Positions 1 to 8,716 of a DNA stretch of 64,000 bases are shown here, one piece after another. Each line of letters starts with the position of its first letter. Position 1 is the stretch's first letter. This DNA comes from Falsirhodobacter sp. 20TX0035 (GTDB taxonomy: Bacteria; Pseudomonadota; Alphaproteobacteria; Rhodobacterales; Rhodobacteraceae): NCBI RefSeq assembly GCF_028307215.1, contig NZ_JAQMHV010000008.1, forward strand, positions 1 through 64,000, written 5' to 3'. The notes beneath the pieces are model-generated. The model saw only the letters and a list, made by a program, of their open reading frames with translations. It did not search any database and was not told the origin of the DNA. Made by a program: the position numbers and the translations under genes.

Positions 1-21
1 GAAATTGCCCGTGCCCATCAT
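1..21 (-). CDS. Start of an unidentified gene running off the left edge (partial)
   Basis: Only the first seven codons (MMGTGNF) lie in the window, so no function can be given. A start is supported by a strong AAGGAGG at positions 24-30 (complement) immediately upstream of two consecutive ATG codons at 21-16. The upstream reading frame that ends ...ANFEARRP stops at 20-18 and overlaps this start as ATGA, so the gene probably belonged to the same operon as the broken nitrilase region. Confidence 0.4.
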
Positions 22-269
22 GGCCTCCTTGCCTCAAAGTTAGCGAAGAAGGCGTCCACGAAACATGGGGCTATTCACGCCTCGGTTGTGATCTGCCGCC
101 GGGCGTCGGCCACGTCGCGGTTCAGCAGGCCGGCGGCCTCGGGCAAGGCAAGGAACTCCGCCCCCTGATCGGCGGCCTCGGCGGCGCGCGCCTCGGCCAC
201 GGCGATGTTTCCCGCGTGACGGTTGGTCGACCGCATCTGCACCAGCGCCAGCCGAAGGTGGTCCTTCAT
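18..269 (-). pseudogene. Truncated nitrilase/amidase (carbon-nitrogen hydrolase) N-terminus
   Basis: From ATG 269 the frame reads 64 residues typical of the N-terminus of the nitrilase superfamily: the first strand LALVQM, then the segment around FLALPEAAGL that carries the catalytic glutamate, then ADARRQI. It stops at 75, whereas family members are about 270 residues, so the catalytic Lys and Cys regions are missing. Between 66 and 18 another frame reads FVDAFFANFEARRP and stops at 18, overlapping the next start. This looks like the authentic C-terminus of a different or same gene joined by a deletion. Seen: truncation and frame change. Inferred: an internal deletion fused two coding ends and inactivated the enzyme. 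It is divergent from the transporter at 406. Confidence 0.6.
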
Positions 270-405
270 GTCGCCTTTCCCTTGCCTTTGGGGGCATGGT
301 GTCGGGGCGGGGGCCGGAGGGAAAGGCCGAAAACGCGCCCGCCCCCCTCGCAACCGGCCCGAAAACGTGTATGGGACGTTCACAGCATCAGGGAAGGAGA
401 TGTTC

Positions 406-1728
406 ATGACACCGGCACCATCGAACGGGACGCGGCCCCTCAGCCGCGAGGACGGGCGCACGCTTGCGCTTTCGGCCATCGGCGGGGCGCTGGAATATTA
501 TGACTTCATCATCTTCGTCTTCTTCGCGACGGTGATCGGCAAGCTGTTCTTTCCGCCGGACATGCCCGAATGGCTGGTGCTGGTGCAGACCTTCGGGATC
601 TTCGCCGCGGGCTACCTTGTCCGGCCCTTGGGCGGCATCGTGATCGCGCATTTCGGCGACCGGGTGGGCCGCAAGCGGGTCTTTGCGCTGTCGGTGTTCC
701 TGATGTCGATCTCCACCCTCGGGATGGCGCTGATGCCCACCTATGCGACGCTGGGGATCCTGGCGCCGATCCTGCTGGTGGTGTTCCGCATGATCCAGGG
801 CGCCGCGATCGGCGGCGAGGTTCCGGGCGCCTGGACCTTCGTGTCCGAACACGTGCCGGCGGGGCGCGTGGGTCTGGCCTGCGGGTTCCTGTGTTCGGGC
901 TTCACGCTGGGGATCATGCTGGGCTCGCTGATCTCGGCCGGGATCAACTGGGTGTTCACGCCGGACCAGATCACGGCCTATGCCTGGCGCATCCCCTTCC
1001 TTCTGGGCGGTGTGTTCGGGCTGCTGGGCGTCTATCTTCGCCGCTGGCTGAGCGAGACGCCCGTCTTCACCGCCATGAAGGACAGCGGGCTTCTGCATGC
1101 AAGCCTGCCGCTGAAGACGGCGCTGCGCCACCACCTGCACGGCATGGTCGTCGCCGGCCTGCTGACCTGGGTCCTGTCGGCGGCCATCGTCGTGACGACG
1201 CTGATGACGCCCACCTTTCTGCAGCGCCAATACGGCTATGCCCCGCTGGAGGCGCTTCTGGCCACCAGCTTCGGCACGCTGTTCCTGATCTTCAGCGCCA
1301 TGTCCTTCGGCGCACTGGTGGACCGGTTCGGCAGCGCGCGCGTCTTCATCGCGGGGGGTGTCGCCTTCGGCCTGTCGACCTTCGCCTTCTACACCTGGGC
1401 GGGTGTGTCGACGCCGGTGCTGTTCGGGCTTTACGCCCTGATGGGGATCACCACGGGCGTCGTGGGGGCGTTGCCTTACGTGATGGTGCGGGCCTTCCCG
1501 GCGCCGGTGCGCTTCTCGGGCCTCTCGTTCGCCTACAACATCGCCTATGCGGTGACGGGCGGGCTGACGCCGGTGGCGGTGACCTCGCTTCTGGCCTACA
1601 GCCCGATGGCGCATGCCTATTACCTGCTGTTCATCGCGGCGCTTCTGGTCGCGGTGGGCGTCTACCTCGCCCTTAACGGCCGGCGGGTGGAGGGGGAGAT
1701 CGGCCTGCGCCCGTCCCCCGCCCTGTGA
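406..1728 (+). CDS. MFS transporter, metabolite:H+ symporter (MHS) family
   Basis: A 440-residue inner-membrane symporter for a small organic acid or similar metabolite. The N-terminus (GALEYYDFIIFVFF, first helix) and the loop GDRVGRKRVFALS between helices 2 and 3 are the MHS/MFS signatures. FRMIQGAAIGGEVPGAW in helix 4 is also typical of the ShiA/ProP/citrate-type branch, and roughly 12 hydrophobic segments follow. ATG 406 is chosen because GGAAGGAG at 392-399 sits 6 bases ahead; the open frame extends upstream to 223 without support. The downstream gene starts 16 bases after the stop and encodes a D-2-hydroxyacid-type oxidase, so a hydroxy-carboxylate is a reasonable substrate guess. Specificity cannot be read from sequence. 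Confidence 0.85.
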   Translation: MTPAPSNGTRPLSREDGRTLALSAIGGALEYYDFIIFVFFATVIGKLFFPPDMPEWLVLVQTFGIFAAGYLVRPLGGIVIAHFGDRVGRKRVFALSVFLMSISTLGMALMPTYATLGILAPILLVVFRMIQGAAIGGEVPGAWTFVSEHVPAGRVGLACGFLCSGFTLGIMLGSLISAGINWVFTPDQITAYAWRIPFLLGGVFGLLGVYLRRWLSETPVFTAMKDSGLLHASLPLKTALRHHLHGMVVAGLLTWVLSAAIVVTTLMTPTFLQRQYGYAPLEALLATSFGTLFLIFSAMSFGALVDRFGSARVFIAGGVAFGLSTFAFYTWAGVSTPVLFGLYALMGITTGVVGALPYVMVRAFPAPVRFSGLSFAYNIAYAVTGGLTPVAVTSLLAYSPMAHAYYLLFIAALLVAVGVYLALNGRRVEGEIGLRPSPAL

Positions 1729-1744
1729 CGGAAAGGACTGCCGC

Positions 1745-3151
1745 ATGATCCCTGATGCCCTGACCGCCGCCGCCGATCTGCTGACCGATCCGGCCGACAT
1801 GGCCCCGTTCCTGAGCGACTGGACGGGGCAATATGCGGGCACCGCGCTGGCCGTCGCCCTGCCGCGCAGCACGGCGCAGGTGCAGGCCGTGGTCCGCGCC
1901 TGTGCGCAGGCCGGGCTGCGGATCGTCCCGCAGGGCGGCAACACCAGCGTGGCCGGCGGCTCCGTGCCGGGTGAGGGTGCGGGCTGGATCGTCCTGTCGC
2001 TGGCCCGGATGACGGCGCTGCGCCGTCTGGACCGGCCCGGCCGCTCCGTCACCGTCGAGGCGGGGATGGTGCTTCAGTCCCTGCAGGAGCGGTTGGAGCC
2101 GGAGGGCCTCCTGTTCCCGCTGTCCTTCGGGGCCAAGGGATCCGCCCGGATCGGGGGGTGCCTGTCCACCAACGCGGGCGGGGTGAACGTGCTGCGCTAC
2201 GGCAACGCGCGCGAGCTGTGCCTGTCGCTGGAGGCGGTGCTGCCCGATGGCACGGTGATCGACACCGGCGCGGGGCTGCGCAAGGACAACACCGGATACG
2301 ACCTGCGCCACCTTCTGATCGGGGCGGAAGGCACGCTGGGCATCATCACCGCGGCGACCCTGCGGCTGTTCGCGCTGCCCAAGGTGCGGGCAACGGCCTT
2401 CCTGTCCGTCCCGGGGCTGGAAGCAGCGCTGATCGTGCTGAACCGCCTGCAGGACGCCACCGGCGGCGGGGTGGAGATGTTCGAATACATGCCCGAGGCC
2501 ACCACCCGCCTTGTCACCCGCCACTTCCCGCATCTGCGCTGCCCGCTCGACCCGGTTCCGCCTTGCGGCATCCTGGTGGAGGTGGCCAGCACCGCCGCCT
2601 ATGACGCCGAACCGGGCGAGGAGGGCGCGCCACGCCTGAACGCCCGGGTCGAGGAGGCGCTGGCCGCGTTGTTCGAGGAGGGGCTGATCCTCGACGCCTC
2701 TCTAGCGCAGTCCATCGCGCAGCGCGACACGCTTCTGTCGATGCGCGAACACGTGCTGGAGTCGCTGATGGCCGAGGGGCGGTGGCGGCAATACGACATC
2801 TCCGTCCCGCTGGCGGCGCTGCCGGGCTTCGTGTCGGCGTTGGAAGACGGGCTGCCGGAGGGTGTCCGCCTGCACATGGTGGGGCATCTGGGCGACGGGA
2901 ACCTGCATCTGTCGATCCTGCCGGGCGATGCGGCGGGGCTGGACGACACCGTGTATGACCTCGTGGCGGCGCAGGCGGGATCGATCAGCGCGGAACACGG
3001 GATCGGGCGCAGCAAAGCGGTGATGCTGGCCGCCCGGAAGGATCCGGGCACGCTGGCGGCCATGCGCCTCATCAAGGCCGCTCTGGACCCCGAGGGCGGG
3101 ATGAACCCCGGCGCGATGCTTCAGGTTTCCCTCAACGCCTTCGAAAAGTAG
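1745..3151 (+). CDS. FAD-linked D-2-hydroxyacid dehydrogenase/oxidase (GlcD/Dld-like)
   Basis: A 468-residue flavoprotein of the FAD-binding PCMH type. The N-terminal half carries the nucleotide-binding segment QGGNTSVAGGSVP (about residue 62) and the GAEGTLGIIT stretch (about 198). The C-terminal FAD-oxidase domain has HMVGHLGDGNLHLSI and SAEHGIGRSK, the metal/substrate-binding histidine motifs of the glycolate oxidase GlcD, D-lactate and D-2-hydroxyglutarate dehydrogenase group. Such enzymes oxidise D-2-hydroxyacids to 2-oxoacids and pass electrons to a flavoprotein or quinone. Start ATG 1745 follows GGAAAGG. It is 16 bases after the transporter, probably one operon. The last 31 bases overlap the 3' end of the convergent adaptor gene. 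Exact substrate unknown. Confidence 0.85.
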   Translation: MIPDALTAAADLLTDPADMAPFLSDWTGQYAGTALAVALPRSTAQVQAVVRACAQAGLRIVPQGGNTSVAGGSVPGEGAGWIVLSLARMTALRRLDRPGRSVTVEAGMVLQSLQERLEPEGLLFPLSFGAKGSARIGGCLSTNAGGVNVLRYGNARELCLSLEAVLPDGTVIDTGAGLRKDNTGYDLRHLLIGAEGTLGIITAATLRLFALPKVRATAFLSVPGLEAALIVLNRLQDATGGGVEMFEYMPEATTRLVTRHFPHLRCPLDPVPPCGILVEVASTAAYDAEPGEEGAPRLNARVEEALAALFEEGLILDASLAQSIAQRDTLLSMREHVLESLMAEGRWRQYDISVPLAALPGFVSALEDGLPEGVRLHMVGHLGDGNLHLSILPGDAAGLDDTVYDLVAAQAGSISAEHGIGRSKAVMLAARKDPGTLAAMRLIKAALDPEGGMNPGAMLQVSLNAFEK

Positions 3152-4410
3152 ACCGTCAGCGGCTGCAGCAGGTAGGACAGGGGGGAGCGTTCGCCCGTGC
3201 GGATGAACGTTTCCACCGGCATGCCGGGCACCAGCGGCAGCGTGTCCATCCCGCTGGCGCGGTCGAAATCGGGCGCGATCTCCACCCGGTAGAAGTGCTG
3301 GCCGGTCTGCTGGTCCTGCAGCGCGTCGGCCGACACGGTCAGCACATGGCCCGGAAGCTGCGGCGTGGTGCGGGCGGGAAAGGCGGAAAACACCAACTGC
3401 ACGTCCTGGCCCGTGCGGACGTTGTCCACATCCGCATTCGCCACCTGCGCCACGACGCGCAGCGGCCGGTCCTGCGGCACCAGATACAACAGCGGCTCGG
3501 CCGGTTTCAGGACGGCGCGGCGGGCGGTGATGGCCAGATCCAGCACCACGCCCGCCACCGGCGCGCGGATGTCCAGACGCGACAGCCGCTGGACCAGAGC
3601 GCGCCGCCGCTCCACCAGCTCCAGTTCCTGCGGGCCGGAGTCGCGCAGCTCGGTGATGGCGTCCTCGCGCCGGGTCTTGGTCAGGCGCAGCACCTCCAGC
3701 GCGTATTCGGCGCGGCGGCTTTCGGCCTGTGCCCGCTGCGCCGTCAGGTCGCCCACCTCGCCTTCCAGCCGCGCTTCCTCGCGCTGAAGGGCGAGGACCT
3801 TGCTCAACTGCGTCAGGCCTTGCTCCAGAAGCTGCTGCTGAAGGTCCAACTCGCGCGCGATCAGGCCTCGCTGGGTTTCCAGCGCCTTCAGCTGCACATC
3901 GATGCCGTCGACCTGACTGGCCACCTGCGCCTGCCGTTCGTCGATCTGGCCGATCTCCTGGTTCAGGGTTTCGCGCCGCGCCTCGAACAGGGACACCTGC
4001 CCGGTCATCAGGGGCGGGATCTCGGCCCGCGTGGCGGCTTCGGTCAGCAGTTCAGGGGGGAAGGCCACGTCGGGGCGGTCGTCCCGCTCCGCCTCCAGCC
4101 GGCCGCGGCGGGCCATCAGTTCGAACAGCTGGTTTTCCACGATCACAAGTTCGGAGTGGATCTCGAACTCGTCCAGACGGACCAGAAGGGCACCGGCCTC
4201 CACGAAGTCGCCGTCCTTGACGAAGATCTCCTCCACCACGCCGCCATCGGGATGCTGGACGACCTGCCGGTTTTCCTGAACCTGCACGAAGCCGGGAGCG
4301 ATCACCGCGCCGTCCAGCCGCGCGAAGACGGCCCAGGTGCCGAAGCCGCCGATGAGGACGGCGGCCGTGGCAAAGCCGGTGATTATCGCGGTGCGGGTGC
4401 CGGGGATCAT
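3121..4410 (-). CDS. Type I secretion periplasmic adaptor (HlyD/PrtE family)
   Basis: A 429-residue membrane-fusion protein bridging the ABC exporter and an outer-membrane TolC. There is one N-terminal transmembrane helix (about residues 7-29). A lipoyl/barrel half follows (VQVQENRQVVQHPDGGVVEEI), then a long coiled-coil hairpin rich in Gln, Glu and Arg (about 85-270), then the second lipoyl half (LDIRAPVAGVVLDL) and a C-terminal beta-barrel ending near LVPGMPVETFI. This layout and length match the PrtE/AprE/PrsE branch. ATG 4410 overlaps the stop of the exporter ATPase as ATGA, so the two are translationally coupled. A TolC gene is not in the window. Confidence 0.9.
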   Translation of the reverse strand: MIPGTRTAIITGFATAAVLIGGFGTWAVFARLDGAVIAPGFVQVQENRQVVQHPDGGVVEEIFVKDGDFVEAGALLVRLDEFEIHSELVIVENQLFELMARRGRLEAERDDRPDVAFPPELLTEAATRAEIPPLMTGQVSLFEARRETLNQEIGQIDERQAQVASQVDGIDVQLKALETQRGLIARELDLQQQLLEQGLTQLSKVLALQREEARLEGEVGDLTAQRAQAESRRAEYALEVLRLTKTRREDAITELRDSGPQELELVERRRALVQRLSRLDIRAPVAGVVLDLAITARRAVLKPAEPLLYLVPQDRPLRVVAQVANADVDNVRTGQDVQLVFSAFPARTTPQLPGHVLTVSADALQDQQTGQHFYRVEIAPDFDRASGMDTLPLVPGMPVETFIRTGERSPLSYLLQPLTVYFSKALRET

Positions 4411-6134
4411 GTCGCTTCCTTTCGGACGATCTGCGTGTGGTTCTGGACCATCTGGCGCAGCACCGCGTCGCGCGGCCCGAAGGCGCGGCGGCGGCCTTGT
4501 TCCATGACCAGCAGCATGTCGCATTCCTGAATGGCGGCAGGCCGGTGCGCCATGATGAACACGACGCCGCCTTCGGCCTTCACGCCACGGATCGCCGCGT
4601 TCAGCGCCGACGTCCCGTCAAGGTCGAGGTTGGAGTTCGGCTCGTCCAGCACCAGAAAGACCGGCTGGCCGAACAGCGCGCGGGCCAGACCGATCCGCTG
4701 CACCTGCCCGCCCGACAGGCGCCCGCCCAGCGAGGATACGGCCGTATCATAGCCCTGCGGCAGGCCCAGGATCATGTCATGCGCGCCCGCCTTGCGCGCC
4801 GCCTCCACGATCTTCGCGGGATCGGGGTTCGGGGTCAGCCGGGCGATGTTTTCGGCCAGCGTCCCGTCGAACAGGGTCACGCGCTGCGGCAGATAGCCGA
4901 TCAGCGCGCCCAGAACGTCGGGATCGTACTGGTCCAGCGTGGCGCCGCCCAGCCGGACCTCTCCGCCCGCCGGGGGCCACAGGCCGGTCAGCGCGCGGGC
5001 GAGCGAGGTCTTGCCCGAACCGGACGGCCCGATGATGCCGATGGCCTGCCCCGGCCGCGCCTCGAACGCGACGTCGCGCAGGACGGGGCGGGATTCGCCG
5101 GGGGCGACCAGCGCCAGCCCCTTCACGTCGATGCGCGCCGGGGGGCGGGGCAGGGCAGTGCGGGGCGCGGGCGGCGGCACCTCGGACAACAGCGAGGACA
5201 GGCGGACCCAGCCTTCGCGCGCCCGCCCCACCAGCGCCCATTGGCCGATGGCGGATTCCACGGGGGCCAGCGCACGGCCCATCAGGATGGAACTGGCGAT
5301 CATCGCCCCCGCGCCCAGTTCGTTCTTCAGCACCAGCCACGCGCCCACGCCCAGCATCACCGATTGCAGCAACAGGCGCAGTGTCTTCGTCATCACCGAA
5401 AACCCGCCCGACACGTCGGAGGCGGCAAGGGCGTGCCGCTGCGCCTCGGCCCGCTGGCCCGTCCAGCGGTCGTACAGCGCGCCCTGCATGCCAAGGCTGC
5501 GGATGGTGTCCGCCTCGGCCCGCAGGTGGGTGACCATGTGTTCGGCCTTCAGGCCCATCATGCTGGCCCGGGCGGACGGGCCGCGCCCCAGCCGCTGGTT
5601 CAGCAGGGTGATGACGATCAGCGTGACGCTGCCCCCCACCGCGACCCAGCCCAGCAGCGGGTGGAACACGAAGATCAGCGCCGTGAAGACCGGCACCCAA
5701 GGCACGTCACACAAGGCCAGCAGCACGGGGGAGGCGAGGAACCGCTGCACGCTGGCCAGATCGCTGGCCGCAGCCTCGGCCCGCGGGTCCTTCGGGGCGA
5801 CGCGCGACAGGTCCATCCCCGCCTGCAGCACCCGCCGTTCCAGCCGGTTCTGGAACGACGCGCCGATGCGCGCGCCCAGCCGGGCCCGCGCGTGGTCGAG
5901 CAGGCCAAAGCCCGTGAACATCACCAGAAGCAGGATTGACAGCGCCACCAGCGTCGCGACCGACCGCGACGGCAGCACCCGGTCATAGACCTGCAGCATG
6001 TAAAGCGGCCCGGACAGCATCAGGAGGTTCGCCAGGAGCGAAAAGAACAGCACCGACAGCCAAAGCGTCCCCGAGCCCGCCACCGCGCCGCGCAATTCAC
6101 CCGGGCCCTGGGGACGCCGTGCCGTTTCCGCCAT
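4407..6134 (-). CDS. Type I secretion ABC exporter, permease-ATPase fusion (PrtD family)
   Basis: A 575-residue inner-membrane exporter that drives secretion of RTX proteins. The first half is a six-helix ABC transporter domain beginning with FFSLLANLLMLSGPLYMLQVYDRVL-type sequence characteristic of PrtD/AprD/PrsD. The second half is the nucleotide-binding domain with Walker A GPSGSGKTSL, signature LSGGQVQRIGLARAL and Walker B FLVLDEP. There is no peptidase C39-like domain, as expected for this branch. ATG 6134 is preferred over upstream ATG 6161 because GGAGG lies 7 bases ahead and the length then matches the family. It lies 67 bases downstream of the RTX glycosidase, its probable cargo. Confidence 0.92.
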   Translation of the reverse strand: MAETARRPQGPGELRGAVAGSGTLWLSVLFFSLLANLLMLSGPLYMLQVYDRVLPSRSVATLVALSILLLVMFTGFGLLDHARARLGARIGASFQNRLERRVLQAGMDLSRVAPKDPRAEAAASDLASVQRFLASPVLLALCDVPWVPVFTALIFVFHPLLGWVAVGGSVTLIVITLLNQRLGRGPSARASMMGLKAEHMVTHLRAEADTIRSLGMQGALYDRWTGQRAEAQRHALAASDVSGGFSVMTKTLRLLLQSVMLGVGAWLVLKNELGAGAMIASSILMGRALAPVESAIGQWALVGRAREGWVRLSSLLSEVPPPAPRTALPRPPARIDVKGLALVAPGESRPVLRDVAFEARPGQAIGIIGPSGSGKTSLARALTGLWPPAGGEVRLGGATLDQYDPDVLGALIGYLPQRVTLFDGTLAENIARLTPNPDPAKIVEAARKAGAHDMILGLPQGYDTAVSSLGGRLSGGQVQRIGLARALFGQPVFLVLDEPNSNLDLDGTSALNAAIRGVKAEGGVVFIMAHRPAAIQECDMLLVMEQGRRRAFGPRDAVLRQMVQNHTQIVRKEAT

Positions 6135-6201
6135 TCCGAAACCTCCATCGAGGGGTGTCATTAAAACTTTATGGAGCGCGGGGACCGCAAGACCACAAGG
6201 A

Positions 6202-7548
6202 TCAGGCGAAAAGGCCGAAATCTTCGGGCCGCAGGTCGGAAGCGTGGAGGCCGACGAGGTAGACGCCGTCCGTGGCCGCCCCGCCGCTGGGGCCGAGGCC
6301 GAGGTAGAGCGCCCAGCCATCGTCCCGCAATCCGGCAGACAGACTGTCGGCCGTCACCGACAGCCCCTTGAAGGACAGGCGGTCGATGCCCGGTTCGAAA
6401 TCGCGGACATAGTCCGTCCCGCAGCCGGGGGTGAAGACGAAGATGTCGGGGCATGCGTCGGCCTTGTAGGCGCCGCCCCACAGATGATCAATCCCGGGGC
6501 CGCCCTTCAGGATATCCGCGCCGGCACCGCCGATCAGCTTGTCCTTGCTGTCGCCGCCGAACAACTGATCGTTGCCGGCATGGCCGAAGATCTCGTCCTG
6601 CCCGCCCTGGCCCGACAGGATGTCGTTGCCATTGTCGCCATAGACGGTGTCGTCACCGCGCCCCGCCACGATTACGTCGGCCCAACGCGAGCCATCCAGA
6701 ACCTCGCTGGCATCCGTGCCGCCGATGCGGTCGGCAGGATGGGAAGCTTCGGTCAGCGCCGGGTTGCGAGTGGCGCTTGCCTCGCGCTCATAGACGCGGA
6801 TGTAGTCCACGGCCAGCCCGTCCGAGAAATCGGTGCCAGCGTCCGGATCGCCCGCCCAGCCCCCGACGGCGAGGTTGAGGACCAGAAACATCTCCTCGGT
6901 CGGCGCGGTGGCCTCCTGACGCACCAGATTGCCGTCAAAGAACCACGACAGGCCGTCCGCTTCCCACAGCAGGCCATAGGTGTGAAAGCCGGTGCCCGCG
7001 CCGGTGGCCTCCACCGCCTGCGCGTCGGGCACACCCGCCGACCAAACATCCGTGTGCAGGATGTCGGACGAATGGCCCAGGAACTCGAACACGTCCACCT
7101 CGGCCGACCAGTCGCCGTCGGTGGGCAGCAGCCAGAACGCGCTCCACAAGCCCTGTTCGTCCGGGATGTCGGCGCGGATCTCCACATAGCCGGTGGTCAG
7201 GCCGAAGGTCATCTGGGTGCTCAGCAGGCCGGAGCCGTAGGGGAGGCCGCCCGTCGCCCCCTGCTGGGCCGCCGTCAGGGGCGTGGCGCGCACGGTCAGC
7301 GCGCCGTCGTTCAGGGTGAACGGGTTCGGCAGGGCGGTCATGTCGGGATCGACGTAATATTGCAGCTCCTTGTTCCGGGCGATGCTGCGGGTGTCGGCCA
7401 GATGCGGGGAAAAGGAGGTGGCCCATGTGCCACCGCTTCCGAAACCTTGCCAGTAGAGGGCGTCGCTCGCCGAGAACTCCTCGGAGAAGGTCAGGACGTA
7501 GGTGTCATCCCTGAAAGCAAGGGTGGTGGGCGACGGGGGGAGTGGCAT
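6202..7548 (-). CDS. Secreted family-16 glycoside hydrolase with RTX calcium-binding tail
   Basis: A 448-residue extracellular beta-glycanase. Residues 1-245 form a GH16 jelly-roll domain with the catalytic motif E-V-D-V-F-E: Glu150 nucleophile, Asp152, Glu155 acid/base. Residues about 270-370 contain RTX nonapeptides (GGxGxDxLx type, for example GRGDDTVYG, GNGNDILSG, GHAGNDQLFG) that bind Ca2+ after export. A C-terminal segment without a cleavable N-terminal signal fits type I secretion. It resembles rhizobial ExsH/PlyA glycanases, which trim the producer's own exopolysaccharide, and the PrtD/HlyD genes follow in the same direction. ATG 7548 is chosen from AAGGTG just upstream. Substrate is inferred, not shown. 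Confidence 0.88.
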   Translation of the reverse strand: MPLPPSPTTLAFRDDTYVLTFSEEFSASDALYWQGFGSGGTWATSFSPHLADTRSIARNKELQYYVDPDMTALPNPFTLNDGALTVRATPLTAAQQGATGGLPYGSGLLSTQMTFGLTTGYVEIRADIPDEQGLWSAFWLLPTDGDWSAEVDVFEFLGHSSDILHTDVWSAGVPDAQAVEATGAGTGFHTYGLLWEADGLSWFFDGNLVRQEATAPTEEMFLVLNLAVGGWAGDPDAGTDFSDGLAVDYIRVYEREASATRNPALTEASHPADRIGGTDASEVLDGSRWADVIVAGRGDDTVYGDNGNDILSGQGGQDEIFGHAGNDQLFGGDSKDKLIGGAGADILKGGPGIDHLWGGAYKADACPDIFVFTPGCGTDYVRDFEPGIDRLSFKGLSVTADSLSAGLRDDGWALYLGLGPSGGAATDGVYLVGLHASDLRPEDFGLFA

Positions 7549-7934
7549 GGCGGACACCTTGTGCGAACCATCGAAACCAATGCGACGGTCAGCCCCGTCG
7601 AGGGCGGTCCGTTTCGATCGTGCAGATTTGGGATGACGTCTTCTACCTGAGGTTGTGACGTTTGTCAAGGATGTCGGGGGCGCACCCTCGGCGATCCGCC
7701 GGATCGACCGACGTTCCCGTTCCAGCGCGGGCCGCCTCTTTACGCTCCTGCGCCTGTTTCGCGTGCGGCCCCAGCGGCGTGGAGCAACTACGGCGGGGGT
7801 GGCCAGAGCCGCCAGCGACTTCTGCAACCGCGGCCGGAGCCACGACGAAGGGCGGCTCGCGTTCCGGGGGTGTTGACCGGCGGCGGGTTCGCCCCGAAGG
7901 TGGCGCCCGCAACGCCAGCTTTCACGAGGGTCCC
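7549..7934. other. Intergenic region between divergent GH16 operon and phosphatase gene
   Basis: This 386-base gap must hold the promoters for the leftward secretion operon and the rightward phosphatase. An imperfect dyad TGAC-GTTT-GTCA lies near 7656. No confident -35/-10 pair or terminator is visible, and the frames crossing it show no protein family. Confidence 0.4.
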
Positions 7935-8525
7935 ATGTCCGCGACGGTCTGCTATCTGACCCATCCGCAAGTTCTGATCGATCCGCAAAAGGAGGTCCGC
8001 CGCTGGTCGCTGAACGCCGTTGGCGCGGCGCGCGTGGCGGCGCTGGCGGGGCGGCCGGGGGCGCTGTCGGCCACGCGCCGGATCATCAGCAGCGACGAGA
8101 CGAAGGCCATCGAAACGGCGCAGCCGCTGGCGCGCGCCTTGGGCGTCGGGCTGGAGGTGCGCCCCGCCATGCATGAGAACGACCGCAGCGCCACGGGCTT
8201 CCTGCCGCCGGCGGAGTTCGAGGCGGTGGCCGACGCCTTTTTTGCCGAACCCGCCCGAAGCGTGCGCGGCTGGGAAACGGCCGAGGCCGCGCAGCGCCGC
8301 ATTCTAGCCGAGGTCGAGGGCTGTCTGGCGGGCCCGCAGGACGGGGATGTGCTGTTTGTGGGGCATGGCGGGGTGGGCACGCTGCTGTTCTGCGCGCTGT
8401 CAGGCCTTGCCATCGACCGTCGTCACGATCAGGGGCCTGGAGGCGGGGGCTGCTGGTTCGAATTCGACTTGCAGACCCGCACGCCGCCCCGGGGCTGGCA
8501 ACCGATGGAGGCGTTGACGGGCTGA
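7935..8525 (+). CDS. Histidine phosphatase superfamily protein (atypical RHG motif)
   Basis: A 196-residue protein of the phosphoglycerate-mutase-like histidine phosphatase superfamily. The N-terminal strand reads YLTHPQVLIDP, so the catalytic His is kept but the usual R-H-G triad is T-H-P. Other landmarks are kept: SSDETKAIETAQPLA (second phosphate-pocket region), HENDRSATGFLP with the acid Glu, and GHGGVG with the second His near residue 142. The substrate (phosphosugar, phosphoprotein or other) cannot be predicted. ATG 7935 follows GAGGG; the frame is open further upstream but without homology. It faces the NEL gene tail to tail with a 191-base gap. Confidence 0.75.
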   Translation: MSATVCYLTHPQVLIDPQKEVRRWSLNAVGAARVAALAGRPGALSATRRIISSDETKAIETAQPLARALGVGLEVRPAMHENDRSATGFLPPAEFEAVADAFFAEPARSVRGWETAEAAQRRILAEVEGCLAGPQDGDVLFVGHGGVGTLLFCALSGLAIDRRHDQGPGGGGCWFEFDLQTRTPPRGWQPMEALTG

Positions 8526-8716
8526 CCCGCCCGCCAATGCCAGCGCCATAAGTGGCACCCGGTGGAAGGGGAAACTCGAGGAGGCCAGCCGATGAATGCA
8601 GGCCCGCAGGGGTGAAACCGAAGAACGCGTTGCGGTTCTGCGGAGCGGGATCTGGCGGATTTGTCGCGCCGCGTCCGCCTTTGCCCGTCACCGCCTTTCC
8701 GGACTGTCCCAAAGGA

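Noticed and set aside
7650-7670. TGAC-GTTT-GTCA dyad upstream of the GH16 operon
   Set aside because: Four-base arms are expected by chance at this scale and no nearby regulator gene points to it.
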